From assembly GCA_036268875.1 (NCBI GenBank), contig DATATI010000087.1, positions 121,982-185,981 of the forward strand: 64,000 bases of DNA. Reading direction: 5' to 3'. Below, one piece after another: positions 63,864-64,000 of this stretch. The position numbers were made by a program, and so were the translations under genes. The first letter of the stretch is position 1. Every line of letters begins with the position of its first letter. This DNA is from Polyangia bacterium (GTDB lineage Bacteria; Myxococcota_A; Polyangia; Fen-1088). The notes under the pieces were generated by a model. The model searched no databases. It worked only from the letters and a program-made list of their open reading frames with translations, and had not been told where the DNA came from.

Positions 63864-64000
63864 GAGGCTGTCCTACAGGAAAAGGCCGCAATAACTCAGC
63901 CAAATGCCAGGCGGCGCGTCATGAGACGTATCATACATAGTTGAATGTCGGATTCGCTTGAAACGATGGTTCGCTCGAATTCTTTCGACAATAAGCGATA
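63864..64000 (-). mobile_element. IS5-type insertion sequence, right-edge partial (end plus transposase C-terminus)
   Basis: The minus strand reads YRLLSKEFERTIVSSESDIQ then LCMIRLMTRRLAFG and a stop at 63895-63897. This matches the end of IS5-family transposases (pattern RRLSKDYER...ETSEA...MIRLMLRRL). Outside it, GAGGCTGTCCTACAGG from 63864 looks like the terminal inverted repeat. The element continues past the window, so the other repeat and target duplication cannot be seen. It may have brought in or broken the small toxin-immunity genes nearby. Confidence 0.7.
63895..64000 (-). CDS. IS5-family transposase, C-terminal part (5' end outside window)
   Basis: The last 34 codons are visible. 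They encode the conserved C-terminal helix region with the Tyr-Arg-x-Leu-Ser-Lys pattern that contains part of the family's final catalytic segment, ending at TGA (63895-63897). Start, DDE triad and full length lie beyond the right edge, so activity cannot be judged. Confidence 0.65.

Overview
The window is about 64 kb of high-GC DNA that looks chromosomal and most likely comes from a myxobacterium (Myxococcota). This rests on gene content: a paired DUF1592/DUF1552 exported system, a secreted monooxygenase-like protein with a MYXO-CTERM-like tail, a contiguous gspC-to-gspN type II secretion operon with a PilM-like GspL, TPR/PEGA-type envelope proteins, and many NtrC-like regulators. The species cannot be named from sequence alone. 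Genes are densely packed, with many ATGA or GTGA overlaps and frequent GTG/TTG starts.

1-16.7 kb is a nitrogen-scavenging region. On the minus strand lie the urea-binding lipoprotein UrtA (cut by the window edge), an outer-membrane beta-barrel-like protein and allophanate hydrolase. Divergent from them is one tight 12-gene plus-strand operon: BMP-type substrate-binding protein, two permeases, a biuret-hydrolase-like cysteine hydrolase, a twin-domain ABC ATPase, a second paralogous cysteine hydrolase, a cupin, then ureD, a fused ureAB, ureC, ureE, ureF and ureG. No urea carboxylase is present, so the allophanate hydrolase is best explained by a biuret (possibly triuret or guanylurea) to allophanate to ammonia route, with urease acting in parallel.

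16.7-30.3 kb holds mixed housekeeping and accessory genes: hypothetical proteins, a lipoprotein, a metallo-beta-lactamase-fold enzyme, a TMEM175-type channel, the DUF1552/DUF1592 pair, a DUF3014 protein, a decayed CBS/cyclic-nucleotide-binding region, an aldo/keto reductase next to a truncated YceI gene, tRNA-Leu(CAG), a two-component system and a tiny lysine-rich exported protein.

30.4-51.3 kb holds an ExbB/ExbD pair, a large membrane histidine kinase, an NtrC-type response regulator preceded by a sigma-54-like site, then the type II secretion operon gspCDEFGHIJKLMN. A second sigma-54 activator without a receiver domain converges on its end. A prepilin peptidase (gspO) is not in the window.

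51.4-64 kb holds a MoaD-MoaE fusion, a SprT-like metalloprotease, the monooxygenase-like protein, a candidate peptidoglycan amidase with a membrane-anchored partner, a cysteine-rich lipoprotein with a degenerate partial copy beside it, a TPR/PEGA protein, and a 1445-residue PAAR/Rhs polymorphic toxin. Behind the toxin come a candidate immunity gene, several short lower-GC orphan genes (one broken by a stop codon) and the end of an IS5-type insertion sequence at the right edge.
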